Shown: positions 8,478 through 16,571 of the stretch, in pieces
How positions within the stretch are numbered: position 1 is the first letter of the stretch
How the letters are laid out: the number at the start of each line of letters is the position of its first letter
Assembly (NCBI GenBank): GCA_041859375.1
Contig: JBHEKP010000002.1
Location: forward strand, 1-32,667
Source of the DNA: JBHEKP01 sp041859375
Lineage (GTDB): Bacteria; Hydrogenedentota; Hydrogenedentia; Hydrogenedentales; CAITNO01
Direction: 5' to 3'
Length of the DNA stretch: 32,667 bases
Made by a program: the position numbers and the translations under genes
Notes under the pieces: generated by a model
What the model saw: only the letters and a program-made list of their open reading frames with translations
What the model was told of the DNA's origin: nothing
Database searches by the model: none

Positions 8478-9518
8478 ATGTTTCAACCGTTTTCAAGACA
8501 GGCAAAATTCCTGCTTCTGCCGGTGTTTTTTCTTCCGGGCCTGCTCTCTGTTTCCGTTTCCCATGCCTGCGACAGCGGCACCGTGCGCGACGCGGCGTTC
8601 CGCGCCAGGCGCGAGGTGTACAGGCTTGACTTTGTGGCCCCCCCGGGGGACGCGGCGGCGGAGGGGGAATACCGCCGCCTTGAACAATGGTTTGCCGAAA
8701 ACGGCGCGGGGCTCAACGTGGTGCTGGAGCGGCACACCCCCGAAGACTATTCCGGTCCCGGTGCGGAGGGGTTTGACGCCGCCTCCGGGGGCCCCTTCCC
8801 CCGGACCTATCTGAGCGGCGGCAGGTTTGTGAAGGCCTGGCGCGGCGCGCCGTCCGAAGCAGAGCTGGCCATGCTGCGCGGTTCCCCCGCGCTGGACGCG
8901 GCCCGGGGGGAGCTGACCGAAAAATGGGCGGTGGTGCTGTACAGCCGGGGCGTGGACGAGGACCGCTTTGCGGAGGTGGATGCGGCGGCCCGGCAATGGT
9001 CTGAATCCCACCCCCCGGGGGTGACGGTCCAGAAGGTGGAACGGGACGACCCCCGCGAGGCGCTGTTGTGCTCCCTGGCGGGCATCGGCCCCGACGAGCC
9101 CGACTGGGTGGCGGTGGTGTTTGGCCGGGGGCGGGCGATGATTCCGATGCCGCGCGGCATGGGCGTCACGCGCAGGGCGGTTACGGAACAACTGAACAAG
9201 CTCGCGGTGCCCTGCACCTGCCTGCAGAACACGGTTGACTTTGCCGTTGACCTGCCGCTGTTTTGGGAGCTTTCCCGTGACGCGCAGGTGGCCTCGCTGG
9301 CGGGCCCCCAGGGCTATGCCGAAATGACCCTTGACGAGAAACTCGCGCCGGTGCTGGACGAAATCGGCGGCGGGGGGGCCTCGCGGACCACGGCGGCGGC
9401 GCTGCCCCCGCTGGCGCCGCTGCTGGCCATGGCGGGCGCGGCGGCGGCGGTGACGGCATTCATCATCGTCAGGCACCTCGCCCGGAAGCGGCGCGCCGCA
9501 AAGGAGCGCGATCAATGA
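8478..9518 (+). CDS. Exported, C-terminally membrane-anchored protein of unknown function, first gene of an ABC operon
   Basis: The ATG at 8478 starts a 346-residue protein with an N-terminal signal helix (KFLLLPVFFLPGLLSVSVSHA) ending next to a cysteine (HACDSG). One C-terminal membrane helix lies at about 307-330, followed by a basic cytoplasmic tail (RHLARKRRAAKERDQ). A longer in-frame extension to 8376 lacks signal features and was not used. The periplasmic part has alternating beta/alpha segments (WAVVLYSRGVDEDRF, WVAVVFGRGRAM) that could be thioredoxin-like folds, but no CxxC active site is visible apart from PCTCLQN near residue 240. It overlaps the permease gene by 4 bases (ATGA), so the products are probably made together and may form one envelope complex. 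I do not recognise a named family. Confidence 0.72.
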   Translation: MFQPFSRQAKFLLLPVFFLPGLLSVSVSHACDSGTVRDAAFRARREVYRLDFVAPPGDAAAEGEYRRLEQWFAENGAGLNVVLERHTPEDYSGPGAEGFDAASGGPFPRTYLSGGRFVKAWRGAPSEAELAMLRGSPALDAARGELTEKWAVVLYSRGVDEDRFAEVDAAARQWSESHPPGVTVQKVERDDPREALLCSLAGIGPDEPDWVAVVFGRGRAMIPMPRGMGVTRRAVTEQLNKLAVPCTCLQNTVDFAVDLPLFWELSRDAQVASLAGPQGYAEMTLDEKLAPVLDEIGGGGASRTTAAALPPLAPLLAMAGAAAAVTAFIIVRHLARKRRAAKERDQ

Positions 9519-10678
9519 GCCGAACTGAAATCACCCCCCTCCGTTACATGCTGCGGGAGATGGCGCACACCCCCTGGAGCACTGTTGCGGTGACACTGGC
9601 CATTCTGGCCGCGTCCGCGCTGCTGACCGCCACGCTGGACCTTGGCGCGGCGTCGGTGGACGCCACGCGCGTGCTGATGAAGGACATGGGTTTCAACCTG
9701 CTCATCATGCCCCCCGGCGCGGACCCTGCGCGGTGGCAGGCGCTGAACTTCTCGGGGCCGGACATGCCGGAAGGGCATGTAAAGTTGCTGGCGGGGAATG
9801 CGGGCATAATGGCGCAGCATTTTGTGGGCAAACTCCAGCAGACCATGCAGATCGACGGGGTTACCGTGGTGCTCACAGGAGTGCAGACCGAGACCGTGCG
9901 CACGGGAACGAAAAAGAAGCCGATGCCCACGGCCTATACCATGGCAGAGGGAAAGATTTTGCTGGGCGCGGCGGCGGCGCGGGCGCTGGGGAAGAAGGCC
10001 GGCGACACCGTAACAATCGCGGGCGGAACCTTTGAGGTGGAACGGGTGCTGGACGAGTACGGCGCGGTGCCGGAGGACATCCGGATTTTCGCGCCGCTGG
10101 GCGAGGTGCAGGCGCTGCTGGGGAAACCGGGGCGCATCAACGCGATTGACGCGCTGGCCTGCCAGTGCCCGGCAAATGTGAAGGACATTGTTTCCATGGT
10201 GCGGGAAAGCATCCTGCGGGTGCTTCCGGACGCCACAGTGCAACCCTACTATTCCATCCTGCTGGCGCGGCACGAGCAGCGGGTGATGATGCTTCGCGTG
10301 CAGTATGCGGTGCTTGCGGCGGCGCTTGCGGCGGCGGCGGCGGCGGTCTGGGGGCTGGCCTACCAGAATGTGACGGGACGCCGCCGGGAAATTGGCGTGT
10401 TGCGCGCGCTGGGTGTGCCGGACCGGCGCATCCTCGCGCTTTTTCTGGGCAAACTCTTTCTTTGCGGTGTGCTTGGCGGCGTGGCGGGAGTGGCGGCGGG
10501 CCGGTTTTTTTACTTCTGGACCCATCCCGCGCCGCTTGCCGAGGTGATCACCCGGCCCCTGCTCTTGTGCGTGGTGGCGGGTGGTGCGCCGCTGCTGACG
10601 GTGCTTTTTGGACTGCCGCCCATCCTCAGCCGCCTGCTGGGCGATGCCAACGACGCGCTTGGGGAGGGCAGGGCATGA
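9515..10678 (+). CDS. FtsX/MacB-type ABC transporter permease
   Basis: A 387-residue permease of the FtsX-like family, which in MacB and LolCE works from the periplasmic side to move lipids, lipoproteins or small molecules. The N-terminus has a membrane helix at about 21-43 (STVAVTLAILAASALLTATL). A large periplasmic domain of about 220 residues follows. Three C-terminal helices, about 265-375, hold the FtsX core, with the coupling segment GRRREIGVLRALGVPDRRI that contacts the ATPase. The start ATGA overlaps the previous stop, and its own stop overlaps the ATPase start in the same way, so translation is coupled. MacB-like in topology (one helix, periplasmic domain, three helices), but without the fused ATPase of MacB. 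The substrate is not evident. Confidence 0.88.
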   Translation: MSRTEITPLRYMLREMAHTPWSTVAVTLAILAASALLTATLDLGAASVDATRVLMKDMGFNLLIMPPGADPARWQALNFSGPDMPEGHVKLLAGNAGIMAQHFVGKLQQTMQIDGVTVVLTGVQTETVRTGTKKKPMPTAYTMAEGKILLGAAAARALGKKAGDTVTIAGGTFEVERVLDEYGAVPEDIRIFAPLGEVQALLGKPGRINAIDALACQCPANVKDIVSMVRESILRVLPDATVQPYYSILLARHEQRVMMLRVQYAVLAAALAAAAAAVWGLAYQNVTGRRREIGVLRALGVPDRRILALFLGKLFLCGVLGGVAGVAAGRFFYFWTHPAPLAEVITRPLLLCVVAGGAPLLTVLFGLPPILSRLLGDANDALGEGRA

Positions 10679-11364
10679 TCCGGCTTGAATCGGTGGGAAA
10701 ACAGTTCATGCGCGGCGCATCGGTGGTGCGCGCCGTGGACAATGTGAGCCTGGAGATCCCAAAAGGCGCGCTGGCCCTGCTGTCGGGCCCGTCGGGCGGC
10801 GGCAAGACCACACTGATTAATTTGTGCGCCGGGCTGGTGACGCCTGATTCAGGCGCGGTCACCGTGGCCGGGGAGCGTGTGGACCGGATGTCCAGCGCGC
10901 AGTGCGCCCGGTTCAGGAGCCAAAAAGTGTCGGTTGTTTTCCAGATGTTCCATCTGGTGCCCTTTCTGTCCGTCATCGAGAACGTGATGCTTCCCGCCAT
11001 GACGGTGCCGATACCGGACGCGGCCCGCCGTGCCGGGATGCTGCTTGAACGGCTGGGCATGGAGGAGCGGCGAAGCCATTCGCCTTCGGAGCTTTCCGCC
11101 GGGGAACGGCAGCGCTGCGCCCTCGCGCGGGCGCTCATGACCGGACCGGAAGTGCTGCTTGCCGACGAGCCCACGGGGAATCTCGACGAGGAGAGCGCCC
11201 GGCTTGTGCTGGGCATGCTGTCTGAATGCCGCGACGGGGGGGCCACGGTGCTGCTGGTGAGCCACCAGCCGGTGGGGGAGGTCCGCCCTGACCTGCGGTT
11301 TAGGATGGAAACGGGAAAGGTGACGGCCGCCGTGAACGGCGGCCCCAACGGAGGGGAAGAGTGA
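10675..11364 (+). CDS. LolD/MacB-type ABC transporter ATPase
   Basis: A 229-residue nucleotide-binding subunit that powers the adjacent permease. Walker A is GPSGGGKTT at residues 38-46. The Q-loop is in VVFQMFHLVPFLSVIENV, the signature is LSAGERQR (Ala where the consensus has Gly), Walker B is LLADEPTGNLD, and the H-loop is LLVSHQP. The DEPTGNLD wording and the FHL/LVPFLSV region after the Q-loop are typical of the LolD/FtsE/MacB group. The ATG at 10675 overlaps the permease stop (ATGA); much longer in-frame extensions upstream run across the permease gene in another frame and are not real. The stop overlaps the next ATG by one base (TGATG). Confidence 0.92.
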   Translation: MIRLESVGKQFMRGASVVRAVDNVSLEIPKGALALLSGPSGGGKTTLINLCAGLVTPDSGAVTVAGERVDRMSSAQCARFRSQKVSVVFQMFHLVPFLSVIENVMLPAMTVPIPDAARRAGMLLERLGMEERRSHSPSELSAGERQRCALARALMTGPEVLLADEPTGNLDEESARLVLGMLSECRDGGATVLLVSHQPVGEVRPDLRFRMETGKVTAAVNGGPNGGEE

Positions 11365-14300
11365 TGTCCCTGAAAAAGTCCCTGTTTTTCGCCATGAAAT
11401 CGGTGGTCATTGTCCTTTTGTTTTTGCTGATATTCCGGCCCGAGTGGCTGGGCTTCGACAAGGGCCTTTTCGGCGGGGTGCGCGTTGTCGACGTGTGGCG
11501 CGAGATGCGCGCCGTGAGCGGTTCCGGTCCGGGATGGTTCGCCTTCTGGATCGGCTGCGCGGTGCTGGTGAAGCTGGCGGGCATCGGCTGCGGCATTCTG
11601 CGCTGGAAATTGCTGCTGCGCGGGCAGGGCCTGTCCATGCCCCTGGGCATGATGGCCTACCAGTGGTTCATGGGGCGCGCCATTGGGCTGGTGCTTCCGG
11701 GCACCATGGGCCTCGACGGGTTCCGCCTGATTGAGTCGTCGCGGCACACCCGCGACCCCATCAAGTGCGCCACGGTCATTGCCGTGGAAAAACTCACCGG
11801 CATCATCGCCCTCGCGTTCCTGCTTTTTGTGACCTTTCCGCTGGGTTTCAAATACCTGCACATCAACCGGGCCATGCTGGCCGCGGTGATGCTGCTGCTG
11901 AGCGGCGGCGTGGCGGGCAGCCTGCTGCTTTTGCTCAATCCGCGGGTGATACAGGTGGCCGTGTCGGTGTTTCCCGTGCCGGGAAAACTGCGGCGCGTGG
12001 TGAACAGGCTTGGCGGCGCGGTGACCGCCTATTCCGGGTCGCGCGCGTCGCTGCTGCTTGCGCTGCTCTGCGGCCTGGGCGTGCACCTGGGGACCTGCAT
12101 GGTGTTCCAGTGCACCTTTATGGCCATCCGCGCGGAAAACGCCTCCGTGGCGGACATCCTGTTCGTGAGCCCGCTGATGATAACCGCGTCGGTGCTCGCC
12201 TTCACCATCTCCGGCATGGGGGTGCGCGAGGTGGCCTTCGGGCTGGTGCTGGGCGCGACGGCGGGCCATGCCACGGCGATTTTGGGCGGGCACCTGGAGC
12301 TGTGGGCGGGCGAGCTCATTCCCTTTGTGCTGAGCATTCCCCTGCTGGTTTTCGGGGGGGCCTCGCGGGAAAAGCTGCGCCGCGACGCCGAGGAGCTGCG
12401 GTCCGTGACGCCCGCGCCCGTTTCCGAGGAGGGCTGGCTCACGCCGGAGCAGACATCGGCCTACCGGCGGCGTATTGCGGCGGCGCTGGCCGCCGGGTTG
12501 TTTGGCGGCATGTTCGCGGGGATGTTCGGCGCGCTGGCTGAATCCTGCTGGCTGGCGTACGCGCTGCCCATGCTGGAGGACGGGATGCTGTTCACCTGGG
12601 GCGCGGCCGCCTACGGGGCCGTTTTCGCCGGGGCGGGCGCGGCTGCCGCGTGCGGCCTTGTGTTTGTTTTCCTGCTGCTCGACCGGTTTCCCCGGTGGAC
12701 GGTCACCTTCTCGCTGTCTTTTGCCGGGCTTCTTGCGGCCCAGGCGCTGGTGATTGGCGCGTTCCGGTACCAGCGGGATGTGCTGGCGGGCCACGGCATG
12801 CAGCCGCGTGACCTGGCGATGCTGGGCCTCGCCGCGGTGGGCTTGGCGCTGGTGGGTTTCACCGCCTGCCTTGCCAAGGCATGGGCGGCGGACCGGCTGA
12901 TGCGGGGGCGTGTGTTTCCACTGCTTGCGCTGGGCGCGGCCGGGGCGCTGCTGATGGTTGCCGTCGCGGCGGGTGCGGGGCGTGTCCTGGTGCCGGAAAA
13001 AGACGCGCCGTCCTTTGCCCCGAAGACGCGGGCGTCGGGGCCGAACATCATCCTCTGCGCCATTGACGCCCTGCGCGCCGACTACCTGAAACTGTACGAC
13101 CCCGCCGCCGCCGCCGCCATCCCGGCGCTTGAAAAATTCGCGGGGGAGGCCGTGCTCTTCCGCCAGTCCTTCGCGCACGCCTCCTGGACAAAGCCGTCCT
13201 TCGCCACCATGTTCACCGGCACCTATCCGGAGACCCACGGGGCGGTGTCAAAGAACAGCATGATCTCCAAAAATGTCCCGTTCCTGGCGGAGGAGCTTTC
13301 CAATGCGGGATATTACACCAAGGGCTTTTCCAACAACCCAAACACCCTGTCCGTGTTCGGGTTTGACCGGGGGTTTGCCGACTATGTGGACATGAAGCCG
13401 TCGGCGCTCTACGGCGCAAGCGCGGCGGCCACCCGGCTGGCGGTTTACCAGGTGCTGCGCAAGGCCACCATGGTGGCCGAAGGAAAACTGCGCGGCGGCA
13501 GAATGCGGATTACCGACTTTTACCAGCCCGCGGAATCGGTGACGCGGGCGGCGCTGGACTGGCTGGACGGCGGCGCGCGCCCGAAGGACGCACCCTTCTA
13601 CCTTTACCTGCATTACATGGACCCCCATGACCCCTTCATGGACCACAGCCGCCCCGGCGTGGGCTATGCCCGGGCGCGCATGTCCAATCCCGAGCCGGAG
13701 CGCTTCCTGGAGCCGATGCGGAAGGCGTATGAAAGCGAGATTGAGTACATGGACGGACATCTGGACGCGCTGTTTGCGGGGCTCAGGGAGCGCGGTCTGT
13801 ACGACAACACGCTGATTGTCTTTGTGTCCGATCACGGCGAGGAGTTCTTTGACCACGGCGGATGGTGGCACGGATACACGCTGTATGAGGAAATGGTGCG
13901 TATTCCGCTGATCATGAAACTGCCCGGCGGCGCCCACGCCGGCGAGGTGAACGACGGCATGGCGCGGCACATTGATCTCGCGCCGACCATGCTGCGCTTC
14001 GCCGGGGCGGCGCAGCCCGCGGCCATGCCCGGCCAGGCGCTTTTTGACGCTTCGGGCGCGTTTGCCAACGGCACAATCACCCATGCCTTCGGGCATAATG
14101 ACTTCGAGGGAAACGTTCTGCATTCGGTGCGCACGCTGAACCGCGCGTTGATTGTTGCGGAACCCGGCAACCCGCGCGGACTGGCCCCGAGGGAACTGTA
14201 TGACATGACGGCGGATCCTTACCAGCAGAAAAACGCCGCCGCAGAGCCCGGCCAGGCCGAGGCGCTGCGCGCGCTGGAAGAGCTGCTCCGCATTCACGGG

Positions 14301-14396
14301 GCCGCGCCCGGAACCCCGGGCCTTGCCCCGCCGGACGGCGGACCCGCCGTGGACGGCGTCTCGCGGGAGCAGCTGGAGGCGCTGGGCTATCTTTGA
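11364..14396 (+). CDS. Fusion of an AglD/MprF-type flippase-like membrane domain and a sulfatase-superfamily domain
   Basis: A 1010-residue protein. Residues 1-330 are the UPF0104 / lysylphosphatidylglycerol-synthase membrane domain, with GRAIGLVLPGTMGLDGFR and VEKLTGIIAL. More membrane helices (about 370-550) follow. The C-terminal half (about 555-1010) is an alkaline phosphatase/sulfatase-type domain with metal ligands at D568 (AIDALRAD) and D823-H824 (SDHGEEFFDHGG). The nucleophile position is T609 in SWTKPSFATMFTG, where formylglycine sulfatases have Cys or Ser. A threonine nucleophile is found in phosphoethanolamine and phosphoglycerol transferases such as LtaS, so lipid or polymer head-group transfer or phosphodiester hydrolysis is as likely as sulfatase activity. 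GGAGGGG 8 bases upstream supports the ATG at 11364 over the GTG three bases earlier. It is coupled to the ABC ATPase gene. Confidence 0.85.
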   Translation: MSLKKSLFFAMKSVVIVLLFLLIFRPEWLGFDKGLFGGVRVVDVWREMRAVSGSGPGWFAFWIGCAVLVKLAGIGCGILRWKLLLRGQGLSMPLGMMAYQWFMGRAIGLVLPGTMGLDGFRLIESSRHTRDPIKCATVIAVEKLTGIIALAFLLFVTFPLGFKYLHINRAMLAAVMLLLSGGVAGSLLLLLNPRVIQVAVSVFPVPGKLRRVVNRLGGAVTAYSGSRASLLLALLCGLGVHLGTCMVFQCTFMAIRAENASVADILFVSPLMITASVLAFTISGMGVREVAFGLVLGATAGHATAILGGHLELWAGELIPFVLSIPLLVFGGASREKLRRDAEELRSVTPAPVSEEGWLTPEQTSAYRRRIAAALAAGLFGGMFAGMFGALAESCWLAYALPMLEDGMLFTWGAAAYGAVFAGAGAAAACGLVFVFLLLDRFPRWTVTFSLSFAGLLAAQALVIGAFRYQRDVLAGHGMQPRDLAMLGLAAVGLALVGFTACLAKAWAADRLMRGRVFPLLALGAAGALLMVAVAAGAGRVLVPEKDAPSFAPKTRASGPNIILCAIDALRADYLKLYDPAAAAAIPALEKFAGEAVLFRQSFAHASWTKPSFATMFTGTYPETHGAVSKNSMISKNVPFLAEELSNAGYYTKGFSNNPNTLSVFGFDRGFADYVDMKPSALYGASAAATRLAVYQVLRKATMVAEGKLRGGRMRITDFYQPAESVTRAALDWLDGGARPKDAPFYLYLHYMDPHDPFMDHSRPGVGYARARMSNPEPERFLEPMRKAYESEIEYMDGHLDALFAGLRERGLYDNTLIVFVSDHGEEFFDHGGWWHGYTLYEEMVRIPLIMKLPGGAHAGEVNDGMARHIDLAPTMLRFAGAAQPAAMPGQALFDASGAFANGTITHAFGHNDFEGNVLHSVRTLNRALIVAEPGNPRGLAPRELYDMTADPYQQKNAAAEPGQAEALRALEELLRIHGAAPGTPGLAPPDGGPAVDGVSREQLEALGYL

Positions 14397-14417
14397 GACG
14401 GTTTCACGGGAAGTGAC

Positions 14418-14421
14418 GGAG
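14418..14421 (+). promoter_or_regulatory. Ribosome binding site that fixes a TTG start
   Basis: GGAG lies 8 bases before the TTG at 14430. The other in-frame candidate, GTG at 14436, would be 14 bases away, so TTG is preferred. Confidence 0.55.
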
Positions 14422-14429
14422 AACCGATT

Positions 14430-16118
14430 TTGACTGTGGCAACAACGAGTCCGCTGCTGGCGCTGTGCGTCATCCTCCTTGCGGGGCTGGCCGGGGGCTG
14501 GCTGGCCAGGGTGGTGCGCCTGCCCCAGGAGACGGGGTACACGGCGGCCGGACTGCTGCTCGGGCCGATGGCCTTTGACGCCTTTGGGCTGTTTGACCTC
14601 ACCGCGGCGGTGCAGCCCATTTCCGAGATGGCCATAGGCCTGCTCACCGTGGCGGCGGGCGGCCAGCTGGCGCTGCGCCGGATGCGCAACGCCCTGCGCA
14701 GGGTGGGGCTGGTCGCCCTGTGCGAGTCCCTGTGCTCCGCGCTGCTGGTCACGCTGGCGTCCCGGTTGTTCGGGCTGGATTGGGCCGTGTCCTGCGCGCT
14801 GGGCGCGGTTGCCGCGTCCACCTCCCCCGCCACGACAATCATGCTGGTGAAGGAGCTGCGCGCGCGCGGGCCCTACGTGAAGACGCTTCTTTCCGTGGTG
14901 GCGCTGGATTTGGCAGTCAGTCTGGCCCTGTTCGCGCTTGCGCGCGAATTGATGACGCACGCCGGGATGGGGGCGTGGGCGGCGCTTGCGGGTGGGGCGA
15001 AACAGCTTGTGGTTTCGCTGCTGTTGGGGGTGTTCCTTGGGTTGATGTCGCGGAAGATGACGGCGGCGCTCGAGGTGCCTGATTTCAGCGCGGTGTTCCT
15101 TGCGCTGCTGCTGGCGGTGGGCCTTTCCCATTATTTCGGGGTCAGTTTTCTGCTGACCTGCCTTTTCCTTGGCGTTTACCTGGCGAACGCGCCGGGGGAC
15201 ACGATGCGGCAGGTGGGCGCGCTGGAGCCGCTTTCGCCGCTGCTGGGCGTGTTTTTCTTTGTGGCGGCGGGCGCCTCGCTGCATTTTGACGCGGTGCGCG
15301 ACGCGGGATTGCTGTGCCTGCCCTACCTGCTTGCGCGGATTGCCGGCAAATACGCGGGCGCCTTTGCCGGGGGCTGGCTGGCGGGTTTGGGCGCGCGAAC
15401 CTCGCACAACCTGGGTCTGGGCCTGGCACCGCAGGCGGGGATTGCGGTGGGGCTTGTGCTGCTCCTTGAGGGTGATCCCCTGGTGCCCCAGCACACGGCG
15501 GAGGTCATCGGCACGCTTGTGCTGGCCTCGGTCACGCTCAATGAAGTCATCGGTCCGTTTTTCACCTGGAGGGCGCTGCACAACATGGACGAAATCAACC
15601 GCGACCGGCGGCGGCTCATTGACTTTCTGCACGAGGAAAATATCACCGTGGACCTGCGGGGCGGCGACAAGGGGGAGGTGCTCCGCCAACTGGTGGAGTT
15701 TTACGCGAAGACCCACCACCTGAAGGAGCGGCAGCACGCCGAACTGATGGACGCTGTGGCGCGCCGGGAGAACGAATTCACCACCGCCATCGGCCACGGC
15801 GCGGCCATCCCCCACGGCCGGGTCAATATCGGCAAAAAGATCAGCGGTGTTCTGGGCATTTGCAGGGAGGGGGCCGATTTCGGCGCCTACGATCAGATCC
15901 CGGTGCGCATTCTCATGCTCGTGGTCACACCGGACGGCACGGAGAAGGAGCACCTGGAGGTGATGGGGAGCCTCGCCCGCATGATCCACGACGAGACGGT
16001 GCGCGACCGCCTTGCGGCCGCCGTGAACCCCTACGACGCATGGGAGGTCATTGAAAGCCACGACGCGCGGAACTACAACTATTACCTGGGGGAGGAGCAG
16101 GAGAGTTCAGAGGTGTGA
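14430..16118 (+). CDS. CPA2-type Na+(K+)/H+ antiporter with C-terminal PTS EIIA domain
   Basis: A 562-residue protein in two parts. Residues 1-385 form a monovalent cation:proton antiporter-2 membrane domain of about 12 helices (LLALCVILLAGLAGGWLAR at the N-terminus, VGLSHYFGVSFLLTCLFLGVYLAN in the middle). A typical end-of-domain segment (VIGTLVLASVTLNEVIGPFF) follows. From about 400 to 550 comes a PTS EIIA type-2 (PtsN/fructose-type) domain. Its phosphorylatable histidine is H462 in AAIPHGR, and LMLVVTPDGTEKEHLEVMGSLA is the usual core. Cytoplasmic EIIA domains on antiporters are expected to gate transport in response to PTS phosphorylation. The start is TTG. The gene follows the sulfatase-fusion gene after 33 bases and ends 6 bases before the convergent nudix stop. 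Being last in the ABC operon suggests a link to ion balance, but that is inference. Confidence 0.9.
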   Translation: MTVATTSPLLALCVILLAGLAGGWLARVVRLPQETGYTAAGLLLGPMAFDAFGLFDLTAAVQPISEMAIGLLTVAAGGQLALRRMRNALRRVGLVALCESLCSALLVTLASRLFGLDWAVSCALGAVAASTSPATTIMLVKELRARGPYVKTLLSVVALDLAVSLALFALARELMTHAGMGAWAALAGGAKQLVVSLLLGVFLGLMSRKMTAALEVPDFSAVFLALLLAVGLSHYFGVSFLLTCLFLGVYLANAPGDTMRQVGALEPLSPLLGVFFFVAAGASLHFDAVRDAGLLCLPYLLARIAGKYAGAFAGGWLAGLGARTSHNLGLGLAPQAGIAVGLVLLLEGDPLVPQHTAEVIGTLVLASVTLNEVIGPFFTWRALHNMDEINRDRRRLIDFLHEENITVDLRGGDKGEVLRQLVEFYAKTHHLKERQHAELMDAVARRENEFTTAIGHGAAIPHGRVNIGKKISGVLGICREGADFGAYDQIPVRILMLVVTPDGTEKEHLEVMGSLARMIHDETVRDRLAAAVNPYDAWEVIESHDARNYNYYLGEEQESSEV

Positions 16119-16124
16119 CAGTTT

Positions 16125-16571
16125 TTACCCTTGCAGGATTGCCAGCGTCCGCCGCGCGAATTCACGCTCGCTTTCGTAGGTAAGCGTTTCGGCCGCATCC
16201 CGCGGTGTCATCCATTGGGGAACGAAGAGCGCCTCTTCCGGGCTCATGGGTTGCGCCATGCCCCGCCCGGGCGCGGTGAGCCGCATGAGGAAGTAACGCT
16301 CCGTCCTTTCGTGGCGCTTTCCCTGGAATTCGTACCTGCTCACCGCCGTGCCCAGGTCTGCGGTGATTTCCAGCCCCTGGTAGCCGGTTTCCTCCCTCAC
16401 TTCGCGCAGGGCGGCCTGTTCAGGGGTTTCGCCGGGGTCGATGTGCCCTTTGGGCAGGCGCACTTCGTGGACGGTTTTTCCATCGCGGGCAACATCACGG
16501 ACGATCACGAGCATGCGGTTTTGATCATCCAGGACGACCCCGCCCGCGGTGCTGTGGCGTTTTGCGCTCAC
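16125..16571 (-). CDS. NUDIX hydrolase
   Basis: A 148-residue single-domain pyrophosphohydrolase of nucleoside diphosphate-linked compounds. The Nudix box is intact: G42 opens GHIDPGE, and seven residues later comes REVREETGY, giving the Gx5Ex7REUxEExGU pattern with Tyr at the final position. The N-terminal STAGGVVLDDQNRMLVI and the VHEVRLPKGH lead-in resemble the MutT/diadenosine-polyphosphate hydrolase branch, but the substrate is not determinable. The start is GTG at 16571, overlapping the clpA stop by 4 bases (GTGA), so translation is coupled to clpA. It is the last gene of the clpS-clpA-nudix unit and converges on the antiporter gene with a 6-base gap, leaving no room for a dedicated terminator. 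Confidence 0.9.
   Translation of the reverse strand: MSAKRHSTAGGVVLDDQNRMLVIVRDVARDGKTVHEVRLPKGHIDPGETPEQAALREVREETGYQGLEITADLGTAVSRYEFQGKRHERTERYFLMRLTAPGRGMAQPMSPEEALFVPQWMTPRDAAETLTYESEREFARRTLAILQG

Noticed and set aside
10626..13238. 870-residue minus-strand ORF
   Set aside because: Low-complexity Arg/His/Gly-rich translation opposite the ABC ATPase and flippase-sulfatase genes, which carry complete motifs.
13248..16061. 937-residue minus-strand ORF
   Set aside because: Antisense to the sulfatase-like and antiporter domains; composition is shadow-like and there is no RBS or domain.
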